The notes under the pieces: model-generated
Databases searched by the model: none
The model's input: only the letters and a program-made list of their open reading frames with translations
What the model was told of the DNA's origin: nothing
In this document: one piece after another, positions 6,816 through 13,192 of the stretch
Position numbering within the stretch: position 1 is the first letter of the stretch
Layout: every line of letters starts with the position of its first letter
From: Bacilli bacterium
Lineage (GTDB): Bacteria > Bacillota_I > Bacilli_A > RFN20 > CAG-826
Direction of reading: 5' to 3'
DNA: 13,768 bases
Assembly: GCA_024693415.1 (NCBI GenBank)
Contig: JAILKX010000223.1
Location: 1 to 13,768, forward strand
Position numbers and translations under genes: made by a program

Positions 6816-8210
6816 TCAGTTCGCGGATTCGTCGTAGAGGATGACTTTGCCCCTGCCGTTGTTCTTTACTTCGTAGAGGGCGTTGTCGGCCTTCCTGAAG
6901 AGGGTGTCGGTGGTGTCGAGGGCATTGCCGACCGCCATGCCGATCGAGAGGGATATCTTCGCCTGCTTGCTCGCGGCGCGGAGCGATGCGTTCAGCTTCT
7001 CGCAGCGCTTGACGATCTCATTCGCCTTGGAGGCGTCGAAGTTTTCCATGATGATGGAGAATTCGTCTCCGCCAATGCGGAAGACGTGGGAGGTCTCTTC
7101 GGGGAAGTATTCCTTCATCGAGTCGCTGACCTTCTTGAGGACCTTGTCGCCTACGGCGTGGCCGTATTCGTCGTTGACATCTTTGAACTTATCGACGTCG
7201 AGGAGGATGAAAAGGCAATGGGCCAGGTCGATGCGCTGGAAGATCGAGTCGTAGCCGGTGCGGTTATAGAGGGTGGTGAGCTTGTCGTGCTCGGCTTCAT
7301 AGACGAGCTTTATATTCTGCTCATCGTTCTGCTCGCGGACCCGGTTGTAGGTTTCGGCGATGTAACGGTATTCGCGGAAGCCATGGACCCTGACGTTGCG
7401 GTTGTCGACCAGGCAATCGATCGCGGCCATGACTGGATGAAGGACATAGACGTACATCAATAGGATGACGGCGGCGACGAAGATGACGTTGGTGAGGATC
7501 AAGGCGTGCTGGAGGATGATGATCCGCTGCAGCTGACTCGAGGCGTCGTTCATCTCGTTGGAGAGCATTTTGTCGAGGGCGTTCACCGCATCGGCGACGC
7601 CGCCGAGAATGGTCGCTTTGTAGGATGCGTATTTCTCGCCATAGACGATATTCTCGGCAAGGTCCCTCTTCCCGTCGTTGGACAAAGCGGCATCCGCCTC
7701 GCTTAAGACGACGCCCCTGACTTCGCTTGGGACGCGTTCGCTATTGAGGTCCATGTCGATGACCTCGACTACGAGCCGCATGGCATAGTATTCATCATCC
7801 ATGAGCGCGATAGAGGTGTTGAGGGAGGTTTGGAGATGCTCATAGATCTCGGTTCCGTCGAGGTACTGCTTGATGAGGGCCAAGGAATTCTGACGGCGGT
7901 TGCTCTTCGATTCCTCGAAATAGCCGTCCATGTACTTGGGGTCTTCGGTGACGACGAAAGACCTGACCTGGTTCGTCAATTCATCGGAACCGATCTGCAT
8001 ATCCTGGGCAGTATCCTTCCAACTGACGTATTCCTCGGTGGCCTCCATGACCTTCCTGTAGGTGCCGCTTAGGAAGTAAAGCGACACGACCATCGCCGCG
8101 GACAAAGCGAAAGCAACCACGGCAATAGCCCATCCAATAACCTTGAGCGAGAGCCCTTTTTTCGTTTTTGGATGCTGTTTCTCTTCCATGCTTTCCCCGA
8201 TTGTTGACAT
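6816..8210 (-). CDS. Membrane diguanylate cyclase with two TM helices and a helical extracytoplasmic sensor
   Basis: A 464-residue membrane protein. A short Lys-rich cytoplasmic N-terminus precedes TM1 (~24-47). A mainly helical extracytoplasmic region (~48-232) resembles four-helix-bundle sensors, TM2 spans ~233-255, a coiled linker follows, and a GGDEF domain (~310-460) ends the protein. The cyclase signature YEAEHDKLTTLYNR and the intact motif GGDEF (380-384) indicate an active enzyme. No RxxD site precedes the motif, so classic product inhibition is unlikely. Start at 8210 is supported by an extended -10 (TGTTAAAAT) giving a leader of about 8 bases without a Shine-Dalgarno site. The ATG at 8189, after a weak GGGGAAAG, is a possible alternative start. 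It is transcribed divergently from the four-TM gene at 8386 and ends in its own terminator. The stimulus is unknown. Confidence 0.88.
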   Translation of the reverse strand: MSTIGESMEEKQHPKTKKGLSLKVIGWAIAVVAFALSAAMVVSLYFLSGTYRKVMEATEEYVSWKDTAQDMQIGSDELTNQVRSFVVTEDPKYMDGYFEESKSNRRQNSLALIKQYLDGTEIYEHLQTSLNTSIALMDDEYYAMRLVVEVIDMDLNSERVPSEVRGVVLSEADAALSNDGKRDLAENIVYGEKYASYKATILGGVADAVNALDKMLSNEMNDASSQLQRIIILQHALILTNVIFVAAVILLMYVYVLHPVMAAIDCLVDNRNVRVHGFREYRYIAETYNRVREQNDEQNIKLVYEAEHDKLTTLYNRTGYDSIFQRIDLAHCLFILLDVDKFKDVNDEYGHAVGDKVLKKVSDSMKEYFPEETSHVFRIGGDEFSIIMENFDASKANEIVKRCEKLNASLRAASKQAKISLSIGMAVGNALDTTDTLFRKADNALYEVKNNGRGKVILYDESAN

Positions 8211-8224
8211 AAAAAGCGCTTAAG

Positions 8225-8233
8225 ATTTTAACA
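8225..8233 (-). promoter_or_regulatory. Extended -10 promoter of the membrane GGDEF gene
   Basis: Minus-strand TGTTAAAAT has the TGn extension before a TAAAAT hexamer (8230-8225). The predicted +1 is about 8218, eight bases before the ATG. No -35 is obvious, which fits an extended -10 promoter. Confidence 0.5.
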
Positions 8234-8332
8234 CTATTAACCAAAAGTAAAAATATTCAGTCGGTCCTCTAGGACACAAGTGGCAAAAAGGGTCAATAAA
8301 AACCAAAGTTTCCATAGACGAAATTAATGATT

Positions 8333-8361
8333 TTGCATTTTTGGAAAAGTGTGTCCATAAT
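8333..8361 (+). promoter_or_regulatory. Promoter of the four-TM protein gene
   Basis: -35 TTGCAT (8333-8338), a 17-base spacer and -10 CATAAT (8356-8361). The predicted +1 (~8368) falls just before the AAAGGAG ribosome site, giving a leader of about 18 bases. Confidence 0.65.
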
Positions 8362-8385
8362 CATGCCGAAAGGAGCAAAAACAAT

Positions 8386-8850
8386 ATGGGAAGCACCAAT
8401 AGTAAGAGGTCCATTTGGGCGAACATCATCCTGATCGTCTCCATCGTCTCCGCAGCCCTGCTCGTCCTTGCCATCGTGTTCTTCGCGCTTGGCCTCGCCG
8501 GCGTCAGGACCGCCGCGGAGCAAGCCGCAGCCGAACAAGGACTTAGCGGCGACCAAGTCACCTTGGCCGTCAACATCGCAATCATCACCACCATTGTGGT
8601 GTTCGTGATCGCGAACATCCTGAACGTCCTGGAGATCGTCGGCGGATTCCTCTTTGCCTTGAAGGGCAAATGGGGTCTGTTCTGCATCGTCATGGCCATC
8701 CTATCCCTCATCGGAACCGGTTTCAATTTCTTCTCCGGATTCGGATCGGGCGTCGCCTTGAACACGATGATCCTCAACGGTCTCGAGCTCGCCCTCGGAA
8801 TCCTATTCCTCGTCGCCTGCTTCAAGCATCGCGCTGAGCTTCAGGACTAA
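8386..8850 (+). CDS. Unrecognised integral membrane protein with four predicted TM helices
   Basis: A 154-residue hydrophobic protein that I do not recognise. Hydrophobic stretches at ~13-37, ~60-90, ~96-115 and ~124-146 suggest four membrane helices, with short polar ends (N-terminal GSTNSKRS, C-terminal KHRAELQD). A small extracytoplasmic or cytoplasmic loop rich in Ala, Glu and Gln (~40-57) separates the first two. No catalytic motif is visible. The start is the ATG at 8386, ten bases after AAAGGAG (8369-8375). The reading frame stays open upstream, but that part overlaps the promoter. It is monocistronic between its own promoter and terminator and divergent from the membrane cyclase gene. 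Codon use matches the neighbours, so it appears real. Its function cannot be inferred. Confidence 0.8.
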   Translation: MGSTNSKRSIWANIILIVSIVSAALLVLAIVFFALGLAGVRTAAEQAAAEQGLSGDQVTLAVNIAIITTIVVFVIANILNVLEIVGGFLFALKGKWGLFCIVMAILSLIGTGFNFFSGFGSGVALNTMILNGLELALGILFLVACFKHRAELQD

Positions 8851-8866
8851 TTGTCCTTAAGCGGGT

Positions 8867-8895
8867 AAAGGCTCGGCATCGGCCGGGCCTTTTTT
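8867..8895 (+). terminator. Intrinsic terminator of the four-TM protein gene
   Basis: AAAGGCTCGGC (8867-8877) pairs with GCCGGGCCTTT (8882-8892), one G-U pair, around an ATCG tetraloop and runs into six T (8890-8895). A very strong terminator, 16 bases past the TAA stop. Confidence 0.93.
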
Positions 8896-8922
8896 CACCT
8901 AAAATGAATGCACGTCCCCCAC

Positions 8923-9101
8923 GGTTTTCCTATCCCCTGCCCGTTAGGAAAGCCATCGGAGCAGGCGCGGCAAGCCTCGGCGAGATAATGGGACGCCACC
9001 CATCCCTAGGCCCCTAGAAGCCATTCTAAGAAGCGTTTTTGTTTTAAGGGAGGTAAGTCCCTAGGCATGCCTTTCGACGCTTAGCGGGGCTTCTAGGGGC
9101 C
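8923..9101. other. Gene-free, multi-hairpin spacer
   Basis: This is the core of the 313-base gap between two convergent genes, bounded by a terminator on each side. Possible hairpins in order: GGTTTTCCTA (8923-8932) with TAGGAAAGCC (8945-8954), 10 bp with one G-U; ATGGG (8988-8992) with CCCAT (8999-9003); then a long fold closed by GGCCCCTAGAAGCC (9009-9022) and GGCTTCTAGGGGCC (9088-9101), a perfect 14-bp inverted repeat enclosing AAGCGT (9031-9036) with ACGCTT (9077-9082) and AGGGA/TCCCT. TCCCTAGGC occurs twice (9003 and 9058). No credible reading frame exists. It could be a structured RNA, a mobile-element remnant or a protein-binding element. I do not recognise it. Confidence 0.5.
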
Positions 9102-9120
9102 AAATTGGCCATTTGAATAT

Positions 9121-9145
9121 AAAAAAGCGACCGCTTGGGCCGCTT
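9121..9145 (-). terminator. Intrinsic terminator of the small two-TM protein gene
   Basis: On the minus strand, AAGCGGCC (9145-9138) pairs with GGTCGCTT (9132-9125), one G-U pair, over a 5-base loop, then six T (plus A run 9121-9126). It lies 19 bases past the TAA stop. Confidence 0.88.
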
Positions 9146-9163
9146 GGTTTGCCTTGGAAAGAA

Positions 9164-9391
9164 TTAGTCTTTCTTGTAGCCGATGTTCTTTTCTTTGCTG
9201 CCATCAAAGATGAGGTTGCAGACGGCGGCAACGAAATCATAAATGCCAAAGGTGACGATGCCGAGCAACAGGTAGAGCCAGCTGCGGGAAGTCCATCCCT
9301 CGGGTTTGAGGGAAGAATGGTTGATGATGATGCTTCCGATGGGCCCCAAGAAGAAGGTCAGCAAGAAGCGAACGATGTTTTGAGTATCCAT
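9164..9391 (-). CDS. Small membrane protein with two TM helices (TM2-like)
   Basis: A 75-residue protein with two hydrophobic helices (~6-24 and ~38-60) joined by a polar loop (HSSLKPEGWTSRS), ending in a charged tail (DGSKEKNIGYKKD). The helix-loop-helix arrangement with FFLGPIG in the first helix and LLLGIVTFGIYDFVAAVCNLIFD in the second recalls TM2-domain proteins, but the fit is loose and I make no functional claim. The start is well fixed: AAGGAGG (9405-9399 on the minus strand) lies seven bases before the ATG. It is monocistronic with its own terminator and divergent from the hydrolase gene. Three GAATA units (9407-9421) lie in the leader. Confidence 0.78.
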   Translation of the reverse strand: MDTQNIVRFLLTFFLGPIGSIIINHSSLKPEGWTSRSWLYLLLGIVTFGIYDFVAAVCNLIFDGSKEKNIGYKKD

Positions 9392-9479
9392 GATTAATCC
9401 TCCTTGCGAATAGAATAGAATAACCGCGGAGAAAGAAAAAGAATGAATTTGGACACTCGCAATATCTTTGTATTGAATT

Positions 9480-9485
9480 CATAAT
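9480..9485 (+). promoter_or_regulatory. -10 box of the alpha/beta hydrolase gene
   Basis: CATAAT at 9480-9485 predicts a +1 at 9492, the A of the start codon, so the mRNA would be leaderless. No matching -35 is seen at 16-18 bp. TTGGAC at 9449 with TATTGA at 9471 is a weaker alternative and would leave about nine leader bases. Confidence 0.45.
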
Positions 9486-9491
9486 ACTTTC

Positions 9492-10457
9492 ATGGCAAAA
9501 AAGTATCCTATATCGAAAGAATTCTTCCCTTTTAACAAATTTTGCGCCCCATCGGGAAAGCGCTTTATCAAATTCGCCCAAAAAGCGATGCGGGTCCCTC
9601 GTTTCTTCCTAAAGAACAGGTGCGCAAAGGCGGAGAGCATCGTCATAAAAGGGAAACAGGACGAAGAATTCAGCCTCTACCTGCTCACGCCAAAGGAGCT
9701 ACTGGAAGAAAAGAATCTGCCTGCTTTGATCTTCGTCCATGGAGGCGGTTTCGTCTTTGAGGCAAGCTCAAGCCACTATAAGCTCGCCCTCGCATACGCT
9801 TTGAAGTGCCGGTGCAAGGTGATCTATGTGAAATATAACCTCGCGCCCAAATATCCCTTTCCCTTTCCCCAGGAAGAAGGGTACAAAGCGCTCGAATATG
9901 CATACACGCATGCCACGGATTTGGGAATCGACCCCAATAAGATTGCCCTCACAGGCGATAGCGCGGGCGCAACCATCTGCGTCTCCGCAATCCTGCAGGC
10001 CCAGGAGGAGGGGAAGGATTGGAAACCGCTATTCCAGCTCCTCATATATCCCTGGCTCGATAAACGCGGCGACTCGGAATCCAACAGAAAATACACGGAT
10101 ACCCCGATGTGGAATTCCTCGCGCTCGAAAAACAGTCACTCCTACACCAATCCTGAAAACAAGGAATTCCCGCCCTACATCAACTCGCCGGTCGAATATG
10201 GCGATCTAACCAAGATGCCGCCCGCCTATATCGAGGTGGCGGAATTCGATTGCCTCCATGACGATGGCGTGCTTTACCATTCGTTATTGAAGGAGGCCGG
10301 CGTGGAGTCCATCCTTCACGAAACAAAAGGGACGATGCACGGCTACGACACCAAATTCAAAGCTCCAACCACCCAGAAGATGGTCAAACAAAGGATCGAA
10401 TTCATTAGAGCGATGTTCGAAAACGCATGCACGCCCCCGCTGAATCAGAATAAATAG
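9492..10457 (+). CDS. Alpha/beta hydrolase, hormone-sensitive-lipase (esterase/lipase) family
   Basis: Predicted cytoplasmic carboxylesterase of 321 residues, usual length for the family, cleaving ester or acetyl bonds of an unknown substrate. The oxyanion-hole motif HGGGF is at 83-87 and the nucleophile elbow G155-D-S157-A-G159 gives Ser157. D253 (in EFDCLHDDG) and H283 (in MHGYD) complete the triad. No signal peptide or membrane helix is seen. Low-complexity basic residues at 1-45 form the cap region. The start at 9492 has no Shine-Dalgarno site, but a -10 box ends seven bases upstream, consistent with a leaderless message. The next in-frame Met (33) also lacks a ribosome site. The 3' end overlaps the convergent yggS-family gene by 13 bases, and no terminator was seen. 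Confidence 0.88.
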   Translation: MAKKYPISKEFFPFNKFCAPSGKRFIKFAQKAMRVPRFFLKNRCAKAESIVIKGKQDEEFSLYLLTPKELLEEKNLPALIFVHGGGFVFEASSSHYKLALAYALKCRCKVIYVKYNLAPKYPFPFPQEEGYKALEYAYTHATDLGIDPNKIALTGDSAGATICVSAILQAQEEGKDWKPLFQLLIYPWLDKRGDSESNRKYTDTPMWNSSRSKNSHSYTNPENKEFPPYINSPVEYGDLTKMPPAYIEVAEFDCLHDDGVLYHSLLKEAGVESILHETKGTMHGYDTKFKAPTTQKMVKQRIEFIRAMFENACTPPLNQNK

Positions 10458-11080
10458 CTGCCGATCCTTACCTGAGTCGAGCCTTCTTCCAAGGCGATTT
10501 CAAAATCGTCCGACATACCTGCGCTGTAGACGGAGACATTCGGGTAACGCCCTTGAAGGCCTTTGAATATGCGATAGCCTTTTTGGAACGTCGCACGGAT
10601 TTGGTCTACATCATCGACGTTTGGCCCCATCACCATGATTCCCTTCACCTCAATGTGAGGCAATTGGGCGCAGTGCTCCATCAACGCGTCCAGTTCATCC
10701 GAGGATAAACCGGTCTTCTTGCCCTCATCCTCCGCCAAAAGGAGTTCGATGAGGCAGGGCATATTCTTTCCAATGCGCGCGCAAACAGATTCTATTTTAT
10801 CCGCGAGCGCGATGGAGTCGAGCGACTGGATCATGCTGACTGCGGGGACGACCTTCTTGACCTTGTCCGTCTGCAGGTGCCCAAGGAAATGCCATGCGAT
10901 ATCCTTCGGCATCGCCTCGACCTTAGGTAACAGCTCCTGCATCCTGTTCTCCCCAAAATGGCGGACGCCCAAAGCGTAATATTCCATCGCTTCCTCAACG
11001 GAATGGTATTTGCTGACGACGAGCAGCTCGGCGTGGCCATCGATGGCCTTCAGGACTTTTTGATAGTGGGCGTTATTCAT
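10445..11080 (-). CDS. yggS: YggS/PLPBP-family pyridoxal-phosphate homeostasis protein
   Basis: A 211-residue cytoplasmic protein binding pyridoxal 5'-phosphate, with no known catalytic reaction; the family buffers PLP and affects amino-acid and keto-acid balance. Lys24 in LLVVSKY is the expected Schiff-base lysine. Other family segments: HFGENRMQELLPK, WHFLGHLQTDK, SLDS, GIMVMGPNVDD, and the phosphate-binding C-terminus SAGMSDDFEIALEEGSTQVRIGSYLF. The N-terminus is about 15-20 residues shorter than usual (~230). I use the ATG at 11080. An ATG at 11104 lies upstream of the TATAAT box (11095-11090), whose +1 is ~11083, so a transcript from that box could not use it. No Shine-Dalgarno site is present. 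It is divergent from the riboswitch-controlled cyclase and not in the cell-division cluster where Bacillota often keep this gene. Confidence 0.88.
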   Translation of the reverse strand: MNNAHYQKVLKAIDGHAELLVVSKYHSVEEAMEYYALGVRHFGENRMQELLPKVEAMPKDIAWHFLGHLQTDKVKKVVPAVSMIQSLDSIALADKIESVCARIGKNMPCLIELLLAEDEGKKTGLSSDELDALMEHCAQLPHIEVKGIMVMGPNVDDVDQIRATFQKGYRIFKGLQGRYPNVSVYSAGMSDDFEIALEEGSTQVRIGSYLF

Positions 11081-11089
11081 GATGAAGGA

Positions 11090-11095
11090 ATTATA
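11090..11095 (-). promoter_or_regulatory. -10 box of yggS
   Basis: A perfect minus-strand TATAAT predicts +1 at about 11083, three bases before the ATG at 11080. TTAAGT (11118-11113) at 17 bp is a weak -35. Confidence 0.5.
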
Positions 11096-11139
11096 ATGGT
11101 ACACGCGGACAAACTTAAATCGTTTAAATTGCGAAATAA

Positions 11140-11167
11140 TTGCATATTAGACTAGCCGCTTTATAAT
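11140..11167 (+). promoter_or_regulatory. Promoter upstream of the c-di-GMP riboswitch
   Basis: -35 TTGCAT (11140-11145), a 16-base spacer and a perfect -10 TATAAT (11162-11167). Predicted +1 is about 11174, directly at the conserved GGCAAACC of the aptamer, which would leave the 5' strand of aptamer helix P1 untranscribed. Confidence 0.6.
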
Positions 11168-11168
11168 T

Positions 11169-11243
11169 TGTGTTGGCAAACCCGGAGCGATCCGGCGACG
11201 CAAAGCTATAGGGTCTAAGAAATTAGACAGCCAGTTGCACACA
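11169..11243 (+). promoter_or_regulatory. Cyclic di-GMP-I (GEMM-I) riboswitch aptamer
   Basis: Conserved GEMM-I elements occur in order: GGCAAACC (11175-11182); a hairpin CCGGA-GCGA-TCCGG (11182-11195) with a GNRA tetraloop; GACGCAAAGC (11197-11206); a second hairpin with GTCTAA/TTAGAC arms (11213-11228); and the 3' strand GCCAGTTGC (11230-11238). TGTGT (11169-11173) can pair with ACACA (11239-11243) as P1. G11175 corresponds to ligand-contacting G20 of the Vibrio Vc2 aptamer, where A would indicate 3',3'-cGAMP, so c-di-GMP is expected. It lies directly upstream of a diguanylate cyclase gene. Confidence 0.9.
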
Positions 11244-11258
11244 CATCCAAGCCTTTTT

Positions 11259-11292
11259 GTCGGTGCAACGAGCTTGCGCCGACTTTTGTTTT
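11259..11292 (+). terminator. Riboswitch-controlled intrinsic terminator
   Basis: GTCGGTGCAA (11259-11268) pairs with TTGCGCCGAC (11274-11283), one G-U, over a CGAGC loop, then a T-rich run (11284-11293). GTTGCAC at the aptamer 3' end (11234-11240) is complementary to GTGCAAC (11263-11269) in the terminator's 5' arm, forming a possible antiterminator. Because ligand holds the aptamer 3' strand, c-di-GMP should favour termination, an OFF switch (inference). Confidence 0.88.
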
Positions 11293-11308
11293 TCTAGGGA
11301 GGGACGCC

Positions 11309-12754
11309 ATGCAGAAGAAAAACAGATTTCCCTTATGGCTCAAAACGTTATTGATCTTAGCCGCTTCGGTCGCGATCGTCAGCGTCGTCGCCGTCGTTTT
11401 CTCGACCTCGACCTTAGTCAACATCACCCGCAGCCACTACATCCAGCATTCCACCGAAGTCGCGGACACCTACGGTCTGTATCTGAATCTCGATGACGTC
11501 AAATCCATCGCATCGAAGGTTCAGGAACGCTACGCGACCATCCCCGAAGAGAAGAAGGTCAGCAACTCCGAATGGGGCAACCCCGAATGGGAGGCCTACC
11601 TCGCCAATTACAGCGACATCGTCGAATCCGAGGAATACGCGCGCCTTTTGAAGCAAACCGAGGAATTCCATTCCAAGAACGACGCGAAATACATTTACAT
11701 CAGCTATGCCGATTTCGATGAGAAACGCCTGATATACCTCGTCGACGATTCGCCGATCGAAGATAGGTGCCTTCCTGGAAGCTTCGATGAGTTCACCGAA
11801 AGCGACATGAGCATCACCGAGCATCTTGAGGAAGGGTTTGCGCCCGAGGTGACCGATACGCCTGAATATGGCCATCTCGTAAGCGTGGGCCGCCCTATCT
11901 TCGACGAGAATAACAACGTGGTGGCGTTCGCGATGGTTGAGCTATCGATGGATGAAATCATCGCCAAAGAGCAAACCGAAACCAGAAAGTTGGCCCTCAT
12001 CCTCGGAGCGTTAGCGATCGCGGCCACCATAATCGGCTATTTCTCGGTCCTCGTCGCCATTATCCGACCGATCAGGAAGCTGACCAAAGTCGCCAACGAA
12101 TACACCGCCGGAACGGATGGAGAGCTGAACAAATTCAGCAAGGTCGAAATCCACACGATGGACGAGATCGAAGACCTCTCCAATTCAATGAAGAAAATGG
12201 AGGGGGAATTGAACCATTACATCGTGGACCTCGTGGGCGCCCAACGGAAAGTCGACGAAATGAGGCACCTCGCCGACATCGACGCGATGACCGGCATCGG
12301 AAATAAGAGGGCCTATTTCGAGCGTGAAGAGGAATTGAACGCCAAAATCAAGGAAGGCAAGACGAGGTTCTCCGTCATCATGATCGACCTGAACGATCTT
12401 AAACTCACAAACGACACGATGGGCCACGAAGAAGGCGACAAGGCGATCGTCGCGCTCGGCAACGTCATCAAGGAGTCCTTCTCCGACTCAACCTTCTACC
12501 GTATCGGGGGAGATGAATTCGTCATCATCTGCGAGGACGAACAGGCCGACCGCGCCCCGTCTTTGATACGCAATTTCAAGGCGGCAATGGCAAGGCTTCC
12601 CGCATCCGAGAAAGGGCATAAGATCACCGCCGCCATCGGCGTGGCCACCTATGACCCCAAAGTTGACAACAACGTCGAAGACGCCTTCAACCGCGCCGAC
12701 AAAAACATGTACAAAAACAAGAAGGCGATAAAGAAAAGCGCAGCAAACAAATGA
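11309..12754 (+). CDS. Membrane diguanylate cyclase with extracytoplasmic sensor, HAMP and GGDEF, under c-di-GMP riboswitch control
   Basis: A 481-residue membrane sensor-cyclase. TM1 ~9-31; an extracytoplasmic domain ~33-225 with Cache-like beta segments (AKYIYISYADFDEKRLIYLVDD); TM2 ~227-251; HAMP ~252-305 starting R253-P254; GGDEF ~320-475. The cyclase signature DIDAMTGIGNKRAYF and the intact motif GGDEF (400-404) indicate activity. The residues before the motif (ESFSDSTFYRI) contain no RxxD inhibitory site. Translation starts at the ATG at 11309, five bases after AGGGAGGG (11296-11303), which lies directly behind the riboswitch terminator. Expression is therefore predicted to fall when c-di-GMP is high, a feedback loop replacing allosteric inhibition (inference). 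The extracytoplasmic ligand is unknown. Confidence 0.91.
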   Translation: MQKKNRFPLWLKTLLILAASVAIVSVVAVVFSTSTLVNITRSHYIQHSTEVADTYGLYLNLDDVKSIASKVQERYATIPEEKKVSNSEWGNPEWEAYLANYSDIVESEEYARLLKQTEEFHSKNDAKYIYISYADFDEKRLIYLVDDSPIEDRCLPGSFDEFTESDMSITEHLEEGFAPEVTDTPEYGHLVSVGRPIFDENNNVVAFAMVELSMDEIIAKEQTETRKLALILGALAIAATIIGYFSVLVAIIRPIRKLTKVANEYTAGTDGELNKFSKVEIHTMDEIEDLSNSMKKMEGELNHYIVDLVGAQRKVDEMRHLADIDAMTGIGNKRAYFEREEELNAKIKEGKTRFSVIMIDLNDLKLTNDTMGHEEGDKAIVALGNVIKESFSDSTFYRIGGDEFVIICEDEQADRAPSLIRNFKAAMARLPASEKGHKITAAIGVATYDPKVDNNVEDAFNRADKNMYKNKKAIKKSAANK

Positions 12755-12762
12755 CCCAATAG

Positions 12763-12797
12763 AACGCATCCGCGGGGGACGTGAGAGCGTTTTCGTT
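12763..12797 (+). terminator. Possible terminator after the riboswitch-controlled cyclase
   Basis: AACGC (12763-12767) pairs with GCGTT (12787-12791) around a 19-base loop that can form a weak inner stem, followed by TTTC. It is eight bases past the TGA stop. The stem is short, so the call is tentative. Confidence 0.4.
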
Positions 12798-12804
12798 TGC
12801 CTGA

Positions 12805-13146
12805 TTATCGATATACGGGGTCGGGCGTGCCTTCTTCTTTACCGTCGACATAACGGATATAGCAGAACACCACCCTCTTCCAAATGGCTTCCAGCGTATA
12901 GTTCATCCTCTTGATCGCGAATATCTTATGGGACCCGTCGAATCTCTTATGGAACCTGCACCACTCCGAACCATCTTTCGTTTTGGTCAGTTCGATCAAA
13001 GGAAGGAATAGATTATCCTCGTCGCCGGTGTTGTTTGGGGTATAGGTGAATTTGCAGTGGCCATAATGCCCATAGCCGTCGATCTTAAAATGCGCCTCGA
13101 CGATCTCTCCGGCATTCAGTTTGTCCAGAAATTCTTTGTATTCCAT
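12805..13146 (-). CDS. Unrecognised small soluble protein (113 aa)
   Basis: I do not recognise this protein. It is hydrophilic, with no signal peptide or membrane helix. It has two aromatic/charged strands near the N-terminus (VEAHFKIDGYGHYGHCKFTYTP), a Trp-Cys-containing middle (DGSEWCRFHKRFDGSHKIFAI) and a beta-like C-terminus (WKRVVFCYIRYVDGKEEG). Two Cys (not in CxxC pairs) and several His occur, but no metal site can be claimed. The start at 13146 is supported by AGGGGA a few bases upstream. The longer frame back to 13209 runs over the -10 box TATAAT (13174-13169) and into repeat copy 2, so it is rejected. The predicted leader is about 16 bases. It is convergent with the cyclase gene, with 50 bases between stops. 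Confidence 0.75.
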   Translation of the reverse strand: MEYKEFLDKLNAGEIVEAHFKIDGYGHYGHCKFTYTPNNTGDEDNLFLPLIELTKTKDGSEWCRFHKRFDGSHKIFAIKRMNYTLEAIWKRVVFCYIRYVDGKEEGTPDPVYR

Positions 13147-13168
13147 ATCATTCCCCTGCTTCTCCATC

Positions 13169-13174
13169 ATTATA
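13169..13174 (-). promoter_or_regulatory. -10 box of the 113-aa protein gene
   Basis: A perfect minus-strand TATAAT with predicted +1 at about 13162, followed by AGGGGA and the ATG at 13146. No clear -35. It lies just past the tail of repeat copy 2. Confidence 0.5.
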
Positions 13175-13192
13175 CTGCACCCGCAAAAAGAA

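Noticed and set aside
5724..7463. Open plus-strand frame of 579 codons opposite the two cyclase genes
   Set aside because: It is antisense to two clear GGDEF genes, crosses a terminator, has Val/Asp/Gly-rich low-complexity composition and no family motifs. It is the expected by-product of GC-rich third codon positions.
8341..8385. Upstream extension of the four-TM protein to a TTG at 8341
   Set aside because: It overlaps the -35/-10 region, while the ATG at 8386 follows a good AAAGGAG site.
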